A stretch of 64,000 nucleotides of DNA from Mucilaginibacter flavidus (GTDB lineage Bacteria; Bacteroidota; Bacteroidia; Sphingobacteriales; Sphingobacteriaceae). The notes under the pieces are model-generated. The model did no database searches, was not told where the DNA came from, and saw only the letters and a program-made list of their open reading frames with translations. Within the stretch, counting starts at the first letter, position 1; each line of letters starts with the position of its first letter. The translations under genes were made by a program, and so were the position numbers. Location of the stretch: NCBI RefSeq assembly GCF_024055575.1, contig NZ_JAMXOE010000006.1, positions 62,001-126,000 of the forward strand, in the 5' to 3' direction. Positions 1-7,840 of the stretch are shown here, in pieces.

Positions 1-815
1 GGAATTTCAGATACGATAATACGTTCGCGGTCGCCGTTATAAATTTCAATTTCAGCCCTCGAGCGGATAACTATCCTGCCGCGACCGGTCTCAAAAGCCT
101 GGCGCGCCCCTTCATAGCCATATATGATTGCTCCTGTTGGAAAATCAGGGCCTTTGATGTGCACCATTAATCCATCAACGGTGATATCGCGATCATCAAT
201 AAGTGCCAGTGTAGCGTTAACAACCTCGGTAAGGTTGTGAGGCGCCATATTGGTCGCCATACCCACCGCGATACCCGATGCACCGTTAACCAAAAGGTTA
301 GGGAATTTGGCGGGTAAAACAGTTGGTTCCTGTAACGAGTCGTCGAAGTTTAGCTGGAAATCAATAGTGTCTTTATTGATATCGGCAAGCATTTCTTCAG
401 CAATTTTTTCTAGTCTTGCTTCTGTATAACGCATTGCCGCAGGCTGGTCACCATCAATCGAACCGTAATTACCCTGTCCCTCAACAAAGGGATAGCGCAG
501 GCTCCAGTCCTGTGCCATACGAACCATGGCATCATAAACTGATGTATCGCCATGCGGGTGGTACTTACCCAGCACCTCTCCTACTATACGGGCCGATTTT
601 TTGTAGGGCTTATTGTTGGCCAAACCCAAATCAAGCATGCCATATAAAACGCGCCTGTGAACCGGTTTTAAACCGTCGCGAACATCAGGCAATGCACGCG
701 ATACGATAACCGACATTGAATAATCAATGTAGGCTGCTCGCATTTCTTCATCAATATTTATGGAAATTATTCTGTCTTCTGGTGGGGTATTTCCGTTTCC
801 TGTTTCTTCGGCCAT
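1..815 (-). CDS. gyrA: DNA gyrase subunit A, N-terminal part (runs off left edge)
   Basis: Breakage-reunion subunit of DNA gyrase, which with GyrB introduces negative supercoils. About 271 codons are visible from the ATG at 813-815; the C-terminal part lies outside the window. Seen: DGLKPVHRR (~48-55) of the winged-helix core, the quinolone-target segment [10 protein letters not shown] (86-95), and the active-site tyrosine in AAMRYTEAR (~Tyr130). Thr91 stands where E. coli has Ser83; Thr there is natural in several wild-type gyrases, so this alone does not show acquired resistance. ParC shares the fold, but the N-terminal sequence reads as GyrA of Bacteroidetes. The C-terminal beta-pinwheel that would settle this is not present here. 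Confidence 0.95.
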   Translation of the reverse strand, partial: MAEETGNGNTPPEDRIISINIDEEMRAAYIDYSMSVIVSRALPDVRDGLKPVHRRVLYGMLDLGLANNKPYKKSARIVGEVLGKYHPHGDTSVYDAMVRMAQDWSLRYPFVEGQGNYGSIDGDQPAAMRYTEARLEKIAEEMLADINKDTIDFQLNFDDSLQEPTVLPAKFPNLLVNGASGIAVGMATNMAPHNLTEVVNATLALIDDRDITVDGLMVHIKGPDFPTGAIIYGYEGARQAFETGRGRIVIRSRAEIEIYNGDRERIIVSEI

Positions 816-972
816 TTTTTATTTCTCTGTAGATTCTTCTCTATAATCGTGTATAAAAAAAGTGTTCCTATACAACCCGCGAAGTTAAGAAAAATTATGG
901 TTTTTACCACGAATGTTGGTAACAAATCCGCTGTGAATAAGTCCCCGATGCGGTTATCGCAGACATATTACC

Positions 973-1439
973 TCAATCATTAGAATTGGACCGATTGTCC
1001 TGACTTGATGACAGTAGCCTTATATCTTCATTACAATCAAATATCAATTCGTTTCTAATTTTTGACGATAACACATCGTTTTCAATCAACAATTTAACAA
1101 CATCATGACTGTGAATTGCGCAGGTTGTTTTATTATACAAGGTTTCCAGCGGCGTAGCGCATTCTTTGGTTTTGTTAAAGCGATATATTGTTAAAATAGG
1201 GAATTTAAAATGGAAGTTTTTATTTTTTCTCCTTTACCGGATAATAAAATAAGCTCGTACAAATAAGGCGCACGACTGCTTTCACACTGCCCGTCATATG
1301 CAAAATTCTTTATACAAGCTTTTGTTATCTCGGCAGAAAAATCAATTTGGGGATTGTCTCGCAGCAAAAAATGGACCGCGCCGGTTCCTCTTCTTATCGA
1401 GCTTCTGAATTGTTGTTTGATAATTCTTGCTCCCGGCAT
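973..1439 (-). pseudogene. Small hypothetical gene broken by a one-base frameshift
   Basis: The ATG at 1437-1439 opens 82 codons ending at a TAA near 1191, but a different frame then stays open and protein-like to a TGA at 973-975. Adding one A to the six-A run near 1222-1227 joins the halves: LLSGKGEK would continue as NKNFHFKFPILTIYRF and then CATPLETLYNK. The joined product is about 155 residues, with faint ankyrin-like helices (HDVVKLLIENDVLS). The start lies 4 bp after the stop of the gene upstream, so the pair is probably co-transcribed. Whether this is a true mutation, a homopolymer sequencing error or slippage cannot be told from the sequence. The family is not recognised. Confidence 0.6.
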
Positions 1440-1443
1440 TAAA

Positions 1444-1851
1444 CTATTTCTTTTTCCAATACTCCACTACTTTATTGCCGTTAGGAAGCGTGCCGCTAAG
1501 GATTAACGTATCATTATGGATAGTATAAAGGTAATGCACCGTCACCCCTATCAGCTGCGAATCCTGCGAACTGTAGGTTTGCGTTTCTGAACAAGTGGCG
1601 GCAGTTACCGTGTAATCCCCAGTCTCATATTTATGTGGCTTTTCTCCCTTCTCCAGCAAAAACGACTCAAAGCTTTTTGAGCCGTATTTGCGCTGTAGCG
1701 AGTAATCTGTCGGCGCGCCCTCAGCTTTTCCATTGAATATGTCGCCGGCGTACTCCCAGGTACCTTTAAGCGGGTTGGAAGCATTGAATGATGTCATAAC
1801 CAAGGTTAAGATAAATAAGCAACCTATTTTGTATGTTTTCCCTTTATTCAT
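1444..1851 (-). CDS. Small secreted protein, lipocalin-like
   Basis: A 135-residue protein with an N-terminal signal segment (residues ~8-22, GCLFILTLVMTSFNA) and no clear lipobox; it is probably periplasmic or exported. The mature part begins NPLKGTWEYAGDIF and ends GNKVVEYWKKK. A 'LKGTWEY' opening followed by alternating beta-strand sequence and a late 'DTLILSGTLPNGNKV' strand is typical of small lipocalin-like or DUF4488-type proteins in Bacteroidetes. That assignment is by general resemblance only. It lies 4 bp upstream of the frameshifted gene on the same strand. No catalytic motif is visible and the function is unknown. Confidence 0.7.
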   Translation of the reverse strand: MNKGKTYKIGCLFILTLVMTSFNASNPLKGTWEYAGDIFNGKAEGAPTDYSLQRKYGSKSFESFLLEKGEKPHKYETGDYTVTAATCSETQTYSSQDSQLIGVTVHYLYTIHNDTLILSGTLPNGNKVVEYWKKK

Positions 1852-1922
1852 AGATATTTAAACACCGATTATTGATGGATATTGCAACGCCGCGCAGTAT
1901 ATGACAATGCATTGGTCGCTAT

Positions 1923-2834
1923 TTAAATCCATGCTATTCCTTTTTTTAATAACGATATTGTCTTCTCCTCTTCGCTTCCAGCTTCGGGTTTATAGTTATA
2001 AACCCATTTGGCCGTGGGTGGCAAACTCATCAATATCGATTCTATCCGCCCGTTGGTCTCCAGCCCGAATTTTGTGCCTGCATCATACACCAGGTTAAAC
2101 TCGGTGTAGCGGCTGCGGCGCTGGTATTGCCATAGTTGCTGCTGTTCGGTAAACAGTTTGTCGCGGTTACGCTTCACCAGTTCAGTATAAATGGGGATAA
2201 ATGATCGGCCGAGCGTTTTTGAAAATTCAAAAATACTTTCCCAACTCAGGCCCTCTGAAGCAGTAAGGCGGTCGTAAAATATTCCTCCAACCCCTCTGGT
2301 TTCGTTGCGATGCCTGATAAAAAAATAATCGTCGGCCCAGGTTTTAAAACGGTTATAAAAGTCGTGATTAAAGCTATCGCATACCGATTTTAAATACGCA
2401 TGAAAATACCGTGCATCGTCTTCGATAACATAATGCGGTGTAAGATCAATACCTCCGCCAAACCAGCGCAAAGGCTCGTGTTCCGGGCTTAGCGATGGCA
2501 TTTCAAAATACCGGATGTTCATATGGATGATAGGCACCAATGGATGGTTTGGATGAATAACGATGGATACCCCGGTAGCAAAGAAATCTTCCTGGTCAAC
2601 ATTCAGCGCTTTCTTTACATTATGCGGCAGTTGCCCGTGCACCGCCGAAAAATTTACACCGCCTTTTTCAAAAACGTTCCCGTTTTCAATAATCCGGGTG
2701 CGGCCACCTCCCCCGCCATCGCGCTCCCATTTTTCCTCTTCAAAATGGCCAAGGCCATCGCATTGCTCCAGTGCAGCGCAAATCTCGTCCTGTATCAACT
2801 GGTATTCAGCGGCTATTTGTTCCTTGCTTATCAT
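1923..2834 (-). CDS. hemF: Oxygen-dependent coproporphyrinogen III oxidase
   Basis: Converts coproporphyrinogen III to protoporphyrinogen IX with O2, the aerobic penultimate stage of haem synthesis, in the cytoplasm. At 303 residues it matches the usual HemF length. Seen: the glycine run and RTR (40-47), the His-rich strand HPNHPLVPIIHMNIRYF (94-110), and the family signature FGGGIDLTPHY (125-135). The oxygen dependence is known for the family; the anaerobic alternative HemN is a radical SAM enzyme with a different sequence. The start codon lies only 5 bp from a TAnnTTTG box, which suggests a very short leader or a leaderless transcript. The gene seems to be transcribed alone. Confidence 0.95.
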   Translation of the reverse strand: MISKEQIAAEYQLIQDEICAALEQCDGLGHFEEEKWERDGGGGGRTRIIENGNVFEKGGVNFSAVHGQLPHNVKKALNVDQEDFFATGVSIVIHPNHPLVPIIHMNIRYFEMPSLSPEHEPLRWFGGGIDLTPHYVIEDDARYFHAYLKSVCDSFNHDFYNRFKTWADDYFFIRHRNETRGVGGIFYDRLTASEGLSWESIFEFSKTLGRSFIPIYTELVKRNRDKLFTEQQQLWQYQRRSRYTEFNLVYDAGTKFGLETNGRIESILMSLPPTAKWVYNYKPEAGSEEEKTISLLKKGIAWI

Positions 2835-3179
2835 CGGGGCAAATTTAGTTGATTAGGTTGATTAAGTTTTAAAATTCATTAATTGAATTAAGAGCCTGTT
2901 TAAAAAGTATGAATTACCTAATAGTTTAGGACGTACAGCCAAGGTGACCAAGATTTAAATGAGACTGAGTCAGCAAACGGGTGCCGTTGGACAAAACAGG
3001 CAGTGGGTTGACAGGGTTGACACTTTTTACGAGTGATTTTTAGTATAAATAACTATATACAAGCTAGTTATATCAAAAATCATAACAATTTGGGTTGATA
3101 TCTGTAAATAATTAACTTAGCTCGTATCAAATAGATATTCAATATTTTATGGAAGCTTTTTTGCCTTTACAATTTTTGG
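2835..3179. other. Intergenic region with no gene seen
   Basis: 345 bp between the starts/ends of two minus-strand genes. No ORF of note. It holds a perfect 9-bp tandem duplication (GGGTTGACA twice, 3005-3022) and an AT-rich stretch ahead of the MFS gene's 3' end. I see no terminator hairpin and no recognisable repeat family. Confidence 0.5.
2840..2847 (-). promoter_or_regulatory. Possible -7 box of hemF
   Basis: TAAATTTG on the minus strand matches TAnnTTTG exactly. It ends 5 bp before the ATG, and no TTG is seen at the expected -33 distance. If used, the transcript would be nearly leaderless; it may also be chance. Confidence 0.3.
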
Positions 3180-4415
3180 TCAGGAGATTTCCAGGTAATT
3201 TAAATCTTTGTTAAATGTTTCTTTCAATTGGCTCAACGCCACCAAAGCAAGAATGGTCAATATAGCCATCATTATATAACCGCTGTTAATCATTCCATAA
3301 TGGCCTTTTAATGCCAAGAACGCCATATTGATAAGGATTAAAGACCCACGCACAAAATTGGGCACAGTTGTTGCCACGGTCGACCGAATGTTGGTGCCAA
3401 ATTGTTCGGCAGCAATGGTGATAAACAACGTCCAATACCCCACCGCAAAACCCATAAAGAAGCAAAGCCACAGGAATTTTTTGCTCGATAAACCATCAGC
3501 ATTCAGATAAACGACAACACTCACAGCCGACAGCAACAGGAAAATAAGCATAACCAGTTTTCTTGATTTGGCTGCCTGCGAAAGCAGCCCCGCAACTACA
3601 CCGCCAAGGGCAATAGCAATGTATGCATATTGGATGCCATCACCCGCGTTTAACTTCTCCGTTGCATGCAGCGCAACACCAAATTCCGGTTGCAACGAAA
3701 TCAGTACGCCTATAACATACCAGAGTGGCGCACCTATCAGTATGCAACATAAATATTTTTTAAACACGCCCCAACTGCTGAATAGCATAAAGAAATTGCC
3801 CTTTGATATCCCAGACTTATCTTCTATCCCTTTAAACATCCCGGATTCAAATGTCCCCACACGTAATAACAACAGCAGAAATCCTAACCCGCCTCCAACA
3901 AAATAAGCCGTATGCCAGTCATATTTTGATATCCAGTTTGCGGCAACTGCCCCAAAAAGCCCGACTGCAGCCACAACCATTGTACCATATCCTCTTTTTT
4001 CTTTACTTAAAGTTTCGCTAACCAAAGTCACGCCAGCACCTAACTCGCCGGCAAGGCCTACGCCGGCAATAAAGCGTATAGCAGCATACAGCGTTGGGTC
4101 GTGTACAAACCCATTGGCAAAATTTGCGATTGAATATAAAGCTATTGAGCCAAAAAGAACCTTTAACCTACCCAATTTATCGCCTAAAACGCCCCACAAA
4201 ATGCCGCCAAGCAGCAAGCCAAACATTTGCCAGTTGATGATGTTTGTCCCTACGCTCAGCACATCACCTGGTTTAACGCCTATGTCAAGCAGGCTTTTCT
4301 TCCGTACTATTAAAAAAATCAGCAAATCGTATATGTCGACAAAATAGCCAAGGCTGGCTACAATAACTAAGAAAATAACATTTCTCTGGGCTTTGGCGGG
4401 GTTAACGTCAGTCAT
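3180..4415 (-). CDS. MFS transporter (metabolite:H+ symporter-like)
   Basis: Inner-membrane secondary transporter of the major facilitator superfamily, 411 residues with about 12 hydrophobic segments. The cytoplasmic loop between helices 2 and 3 carries the family motif as GGILWGVLGDKLGRLKVL, and helix 4-5 has AGVGLAGELGAGVTLVSE, typical of the sugar-porter and aromatic-acid/metabolite symporter branches. The N-terminus (GYFVDIYDLLIF) also fits that branch, where an acidic residue in helix 1 couples protons. The substrate cannot be read from sequence. It is transcribed alone from a reasonable Bacteroidetes promoter upstream, with the cold-shock gene's terminator between the two. Confidence 0.9.
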   Translation of the reverse strand: MTDVNPAKAQRNVIFLVIVASLGYFVDIYDLLIFLIVRKKSLLDIGVKPGDVLSVGTNIINWQMFGLLLGGILWGVLGDKLGRLKVLFGSIALYSIANFANGFVHDPTLYAAIRFIAGVGLAGELGAGVTLVSETLSKEKRGYGTMVVAAVGLFGAVAANWISKYDWHTAYFVGGGLGFLLLLLRVGTFESGMFKGIEDKSGISKGNFFMLFSSWGVFKKYLCCILIGAPLWYVIGVLISLQPEFGVALHATEKLNAGDGIQYAYIAIALGGVVAGLLSQAAKSRKLVMLIFLLLSAVSVVVYLNADGLSSKKFLWLCFFMGFAVGYWTLFITIAAEQFGTNIRSTVATTVPNFVRGSLILINMAFLALKGHYGMINSGYIMMAILTILALVALSQLKETFNKDLNYLEIS

Positions 4416-4437
4416 AAATTGTAATAATTGGGTTTGG

Positions 4438-4466
4438 CTAAAATAACAGAATTATTAGAAAATCAA
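4438..4466 (-). promoter_or_regulatory. Promoter of the MFS transporter gene
   Basis: TTG (4464-4466), an 18-bp spacer and TATTTTAG (4438-4445) on the minus strand: a -33/-7 pair close to the Bacteroidetes consensus TTG-N19-TAnnTTTG, 22 bp before the start codon. Confidence 0.4.
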
Positions 4467-4483
4467 CTCAAAAAAGTTGACAC

Positions 4484-4510
4484 AAAAAAACCCCTGTGGA
4501 GCAGAGGCTT
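4484..4510 (-). terminator. Rho-independent terminator of the cold-shock gene
   Basis: On the minus strand CCTCTG, a 5-base loop and CAGGGG form a six-pair stem (one G-U pair) followed directly by seven T. It lies 25 bp after the cold-shock gene stop. Confidence 0.8.
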
Positions 4511-4535
4511 TGTGTGAAACATCGGTTTCCTTCAA

Positions 4536-4733
4536 TTATGCTTTTTTTACATTTACTGCCTGTAGTCCTTTTCTGCCTTCCTCCACTTCGTATGTAACGC
4601 TATCGTTATCTTTAATGGCATTTACGCCGCCCTGTACATCTTTAAAGTGTACAAAAAGATCTTTACCATCTTCGGTAACAATAAAACCATAACCTTTTTG
4701 TGTGTTAAACCATTTTACTTTTCCAGTTTTCAT
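4536..4733 (-). CDS. Cold-shock domain protein
   Basis: A 65-residue single cold-shock domain: a five-stranded OB-fold that binds single-stranded RNA/DNA and acts as an RNA chaperone. RNP-1 is KGYGFI (14-19) and RNP-2 is DLFVHF (25-30), both intact, with Trp9 also in place. The length and motif order are those of CspA-type proteins. The gene has its own terminator and a -7 box about 110 bp upstream, giving an untranslated leader of about 100 nt. Long leaders are the site of cold regulation in E. coli cspA, but whether that applies here is inference. Which Csp paralogue this is cannot be told. Confidence 0.95.
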   Translation of the reverse strand: MKTGKVKWFNTQKGYGFIVTEDGKDLFVHFKDVQGGVNAIKDNDSVTYEVEEGRKGLQAVNVKKA

Positions 4734-4840
4734 AAATAATTATAATTGTGTATTAAAAATTTGTGTTAAAGATTTAAAAACCAGACCCATACTGAATAAA
4801 ATGGCATTATTATCAGAAGGATTTAGAAAAACCATCAGTT

Positions 4841-4848
4841 CAAATATA
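4841..4848 (-). promoter_or_regulatory. -7 box of the cold-shock gene
   Basis: TATATTTG on the minus strand, an exact TAnnTTTG match. It sits between the peroxiredoxin stop and the cold-shock gene, so the cold-shock gene probably starts its own transcript near 4835 with a leader of about 100 nt. A TTG lies 16 bp upstream, closer than the usual spacing. Confidence 0.45.
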
Positions 4849-4873
4849 TAAAATTATTAAATACCAAATAAAA

Positions 4874-5509
4874 TTATTTATTTGGTTGTGGCGTCGTCCT
4901 TAAATAGGGTTTAACCTGTGTAAAACCTTTCGGAAATTTTGCCGGGATGTCTTCTGTCTTAATTGCGGGCACCACAATTACGTCTTCCCCGTCTTTCCAA
5001 TCGGCTGGTGTTGCAACGCTGTATTTTGCTGTTAACTGCAACGAATCAATCACCCTTAAAATTTCCTGGAAGTTACGGCCGGTTGACGCAGGATAAGTAA
5101 TCATCAGCTTTACCGTTTTGTCGGGAGCTATAATAAATAACGACCGCACAGTTGCTGTTAACGATGCATTTGGGTGAATCATATCATACGCCAAAGCTAT
5201 TTCGCGGTTCTCATCCCCTATTATCGGGAAATTTACCTCAACGTTCTGGGTTTCATTAATATCGTTTATCCAGCCTTTGTGTGATTCAACAGAATCAACG
5301 CTCAAGGCGGCTACCTTAACATTCCGTTTGTCAAATTCGCTTTTTAACGATGCTGTTTTACCCAGTTCGGTAGTACAAACCGGTGTATAATCCGCCGGGT
5401 GCGAAAATAATACCCCCCAGCTGTCGCCCAGGAATTCGTAAAAATCAATTTCGCCCTGCGAAGTTTGTGCTTTAAAGTTTGGAGCTAAATCTCCCAATCG
5501 TAAACCCAT
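4874..5509 (-). CDS. 1-Cys peroxiredoxin (Prx6 type)
   Basis: Thiol peroxidase that reduces H2O2 and organic hydroperoxides in the cytoplasm. The peroxidatic cysteine is Cys45 in HPADYTPVCTTELG, the Prx6/AhpC-TSA active-site motif. No other cysteine occurs in the 211 residues, so there is no resolving cysteine and the enzyme must be recycled by an outside thiol. The length fits Prx6, longer than 2-Cys Prx because of its C-terminal dimerisation domain (VATPADWKDGEDVIVVP, ~160-176). It lies directly upstream of the cold-shock gene on the same strand, 140 bp away. Confidence 0.92.
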   Translation of the reverse strand: MGLRLGDLAPNFKAQTSQGEIDFYEFLGDSWGVLFSHPADYTPVCTTELGKTASLKSEFDKRNVKVAALSVDSVESHKGWINDINETQNVEVNFPIIGDENREIALAYDMIHPNASLTATVRSLFIIAPDKTVKLMITYPASTGRNFQEILRVIDSLQLTAKYSVATPADWKDGEDVIVVPAIKTEDIPAKFPKGFTQVKPYLRTTPQPNK

Positions 5510-5541
5510 AATATTAAATGTTTATTTATTTAAATAATATA

Positions 5542-5571
5542 CTAAGGTAAGCGGATTGTTGAACTTATCAA
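5542..5571 (-). promoter_or_regulatory. Promoter of the peroxiredoxin gene
   Basis: TTG (5569-5571), a 19-bp spacer and TACCTTAG (5542-5549) on the minus strand. The spacing is exactly that of the Bacteroidetes consensus, with one mismatch in the -7 box. Confidence 0.4.
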
Positions 5572-5627
5572 TATTGATTTTTATTTAATTCCATTAATTA
5601 CATAGGGATTATAGTTTATTACATATT

Positions 5628-5784
5628 GTAGGGGCGAATTGCATCCGCCCTCGTCTGCCAAGTCAATTTACAGAATCTAACCAACGGCTGTGGCCCCACA
5701 GCCGTTTATTGAAGGGTGTCCGCAAGCAGGTGCAAAATATAGTTGATTACCCGTCCGCCAATGGCGAATGCAATTCGCCCCTAC
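5628..5784. repeat. MITE-like element with 22-bp terminal inverted repeats
   Basis: The ends GTAGGGGCGAATTGCATCCG (5628-5647) and, inverted, GTAGGGGCGAATTGCATTCG (5765-5784) match at 19 of 20 positions. The 157-bp element has no ORF. Inside is a perfect hairpin, AACGGCTGTGG / CCACAGCCGTT with a 2-base loop (5683-5706). It fills most of the 347-bp gap between divergent genes. No clear target-site duplication is seen. Non-autonomous transposon relic is the likeliest reading. Confidence 0.65.
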
Positions 5785-5856
5785 GCATAATCCCCCCCAA
5801 CAATTCGCCCATATCATTGTTAAACAAACTAACTGCCTTAAAACGGCGGTCCCTCT

Positions 5857-7641
5857 ATGAAGAGACATACCTATGATACCGGGATAATTGGCAATTGTGC
5901 GTTCCTGGCGCATGTAAACAAGAATACTAATATCGACTGGCTGTGTTGGCCACGCTTCGACAGCACTTTTATTTTTGGTGGTTTGCTGGATAAAGAGCAA
6001 GGCGGCTCATTCTCCATTTTACCTACTGACGATTACACATCGCATCAATATTACCTGGAGAATACCAATGTGCTGGCAACCGAAATAACTACGGCAAAAG
6101 GCGCCAAATACCGCATAACAGACTTTGCTCCACGATTTTACGAGCATCAGCGTTATTATAAAGCGCTGATGCTAATCCGTAAAATTGAACCGGTTGAAGG
6201 TACTGCGCAAATTGTTGTAAAATGCGACCCGGTATCTGACTACGGGCGTACAAAGCTGCATGTAAACCGCGGCAGCAACCATATACAGTTTTTGGGTGGT
6301 GATGAAAATATGCGGCTTACCACTAATATTCCCATTAGCTATGTTTTTGACGAGCAGCCTTTTGTGTTGAACGAATGCAAGTACCTGGTGCTTACATACG
6401 GCGAACCATTGGAAGCGCCGCTTGTCAGCACCGCCGAACGTTTTCTGCGCGAAACCACCCAATACTGGCGAACCTGGATAAAGCACTCATCCATAGCTAC
6501 TTATTTTCAACCATTTGTCATCCGTTCGGCATTAGCGTTAAAAATTCACCAGTATGAAGATACCGGGGCTATTATTGCGGCCAGCACCACCAGTTTGCCG
6601 GAATCGCCGGGGAGCGGTCGCAACTGGGACTATCGCTATTGCTGGCTGCGCGATACATATTATGTGCTTACCTCGCTAAATCATATAGGCCACTTTGAAG
6701 AAATGGAGAAATATTTTAGTTATGTAACCGATATATCTTTCAACGAACATGAACGTTACCAGCCCCTTTATGGCATCACCGGTAAAAAGGATTTGGTGGA
6801 AGAAATACGTGAAGACCTGGTCGGTTATATGGGTAATCAGCCGGTACGCGTGGGGAACCAGGCATCGGAACACATACAGAATGATATTTATGGGCAGGTA
6901 ATGATATCCCTGCTCCCTCTGTATACCGACCATCGTTTTATATTCTCTGAAAGGAAAGATTCCGTACGCTGGATTGAGTTTTTATTAAGCAAAATTGAGC
7001 GTACCATTGATGAAAAGGACGCTGGTATTTGGGAATTCCGCAACATGGCCAACATCCATTGTTACAGCAACCTGTTTCAATGGGCCGGAGCCTCAGCAGC
7101 CGAAAAAATGGCGTTAACTATAGACAATCAGGACCTGGTGAAAAGGGCGATAAAAGTTAAAAAACGCGCTGCCAAACATATTGAAAGCTGTTACGACCCG
7201 GTACGCAAAGTTTATACCAACTCAGCCGGCAACTCCAACCTTGATGCCAGCACCCTGCAGCTGATAATGATGAATTATCTCGACCCGGCATCAGACCGTG
7301 CCAAGGACCACTTAATTGCACTGGAAAAAGAGTTAAAAGCCAGTAATGGGTTATTTTACAGGTATTTATATAAAGATGATTTTGGTAAACCCAAAACTAC
7401 ATTCCTGATTTGCGCCTTCTGGTATATCGAGGCCCTGGCTTGCGTTGGCCGGATGGATGATGCAATGCGCGAATTCGAGAACATCCTTAAATATTCAAAT
7501 CACCTGTTGTTATTCAGTGAAGACGTTGACGAAAACGATGGTAGCCAGTGGGGTAATTTCCCGCAGGCCTACAGTCATGTTGGTTTGATGAATGCGGCGT
7601 ACAGGATTGCTATTAAGTTGGATAGGCCAATATTTTTGTGA
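5857..7641 (+). CDS. Glycoside hydrolase family 15 (trehalase/glucoamylase-like)
   Basis: Inverting alpha-glucosidase of the GH15 family (glucoamylases, glucodextranases, bacterial trehalases). The 594 residues comprise an N-terminal beta-rich domain (IGNCAFLAHVNKNTNIDWLC) and an (alpha/alpha)6-barrel. Seen: GRNWDYRYCWLRDTYY at ~254-269, the substrate-binding signature, and GNFPQAYSHVGL at ~565-576 near the C-terminus. No signal peptide is seen, so it is cytoplasmic. A fused trehalose-phosphate synthase/phosphatase gene is two genes away, and mycobacterial GH15 trehalases share this length. Trehalose is therefore a plausible substrate, but maltodextrin or glycogen ends cannot be excluded. It faces the next gene convergently. 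Confidence 0.88.
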   Translation: MKRHTYDTGIIGNCAFLAHVNKNTNIDWLCWPRFDSTFIFGGLLDKEQGGSFSILPTDDYTSHQYYLENTNVLATEITTAKGAKYRITDFAPRFYEHQRYYKALMLIRKIEPVEGTAQIVVKCDPVSDYGRTKLHVNRGSNHIQFLGGDENMRLTTNIPISYVFDEQPFVLNECKYLVLTYGEPLEAPLVSTAERFLRETTQYWRTWIKHSSIATYFQPFVIRSALALKIHQYEDTGAIIAASTTSLPESPGSGRNWDYRYCWLRDTYYVLTSLNHIGHFEEMEKYFSYVTDISFNEHERYQPLYGITGKKDLVEEIREDLVGYMGNQPVRVGNQASEHIQNDIYGQVMISLLPLYTDHRFIFSERKDSVRWIEFLLSKIERTIDEKDAGIWEFRNMANIHCYSNLFQWAGASAAEKMALTIDNQDLVKRAIKVKKRAAKHIESCYDPVRKVYTNSAGNSNLDASTLQLIMMNYLDPASDRAKDHLIALEKELKASNGLFYRYLYKDDFGKPKTTFLICAFWYIEALACVGRMDDAMREFENILKYSNHLLLFSEDVDENDGSQWGNFPQAYSHVGLMNAAYRIAIKLDRPIFL

Positions 7642-7643
7642 AG

Positions 7644-7667
7644 TTAAAGGCGAAAGGTAAAGAGCAA
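7644..7667 (+). repeat. Single arm of the AAAGG word repeat
   Basis: Directly after the GH15 stop lies GTTAAAGGCGAAAGGTAAAG, the same word string as one arm of the paired repeats at 33453-33524 and 45968-46052. No inverted partner is seen here, so it looks like half an element. Confidence 0.4.
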
Positions 7668-7684
7668 CTCATTCATAATCTTGC

Positions 7685-7798
7685 CATTGCGAGCGCATCG
7701 CGGCAACCGCGAACTTTACAGAGCGAAAAGAACGGTCTGCATTTTGCATGGCGGTTATGGATGCGTGCGGTTGCCGTGCTCGTTCCTCGCTCGCAATG
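7685..7798. repeat. Inverted-repeat element, ATTGCGAGCG family
   Basis: A 114-bp imperfect palindrome. The outer ends are CATTGCGAGCG (7685-7695) and CGCTCGCAATG (7788-7798), exact inverses. A second exact pair lies inside, CGGCAACCGC (7701-7710) and GCGGTTGCCG (7767-7776). The centre (about 56 bp) is unpaired. It sits between two convergent genes, where it may stop transcription from both sides. ATTGCGAGCG-type palindromes are common dispersed repeats in Bacteroidetes; copy number here is unknown. Confidence 0.65.
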
Positions 7799-7840
7799 AA
7801 AATTTTATATTATCTATAATATTTCCGGTGTGCACTCACC

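Noticed and set aside
2885..2960. Sequence AGAGCCTGTTTAAA as a possible insertion-sequence end
   Set aside because: No matching inverse end, target duplication or transposase remnant is seen nearby.
3005..3022. TTGACA-containing 9-bp tandem as a sigma-70 promoter
   Set aside because: The group uses TTG/TAnnTTTG promoters, no TATAAT follows at 17 bp, and no gene starts downstream on that strand.
5677..6000. 107-codon minus-strand ORF
   Set aside because: It runs antisense to the start of the GH15 gene and across the MITE-like repeat; it has no family resemblance.
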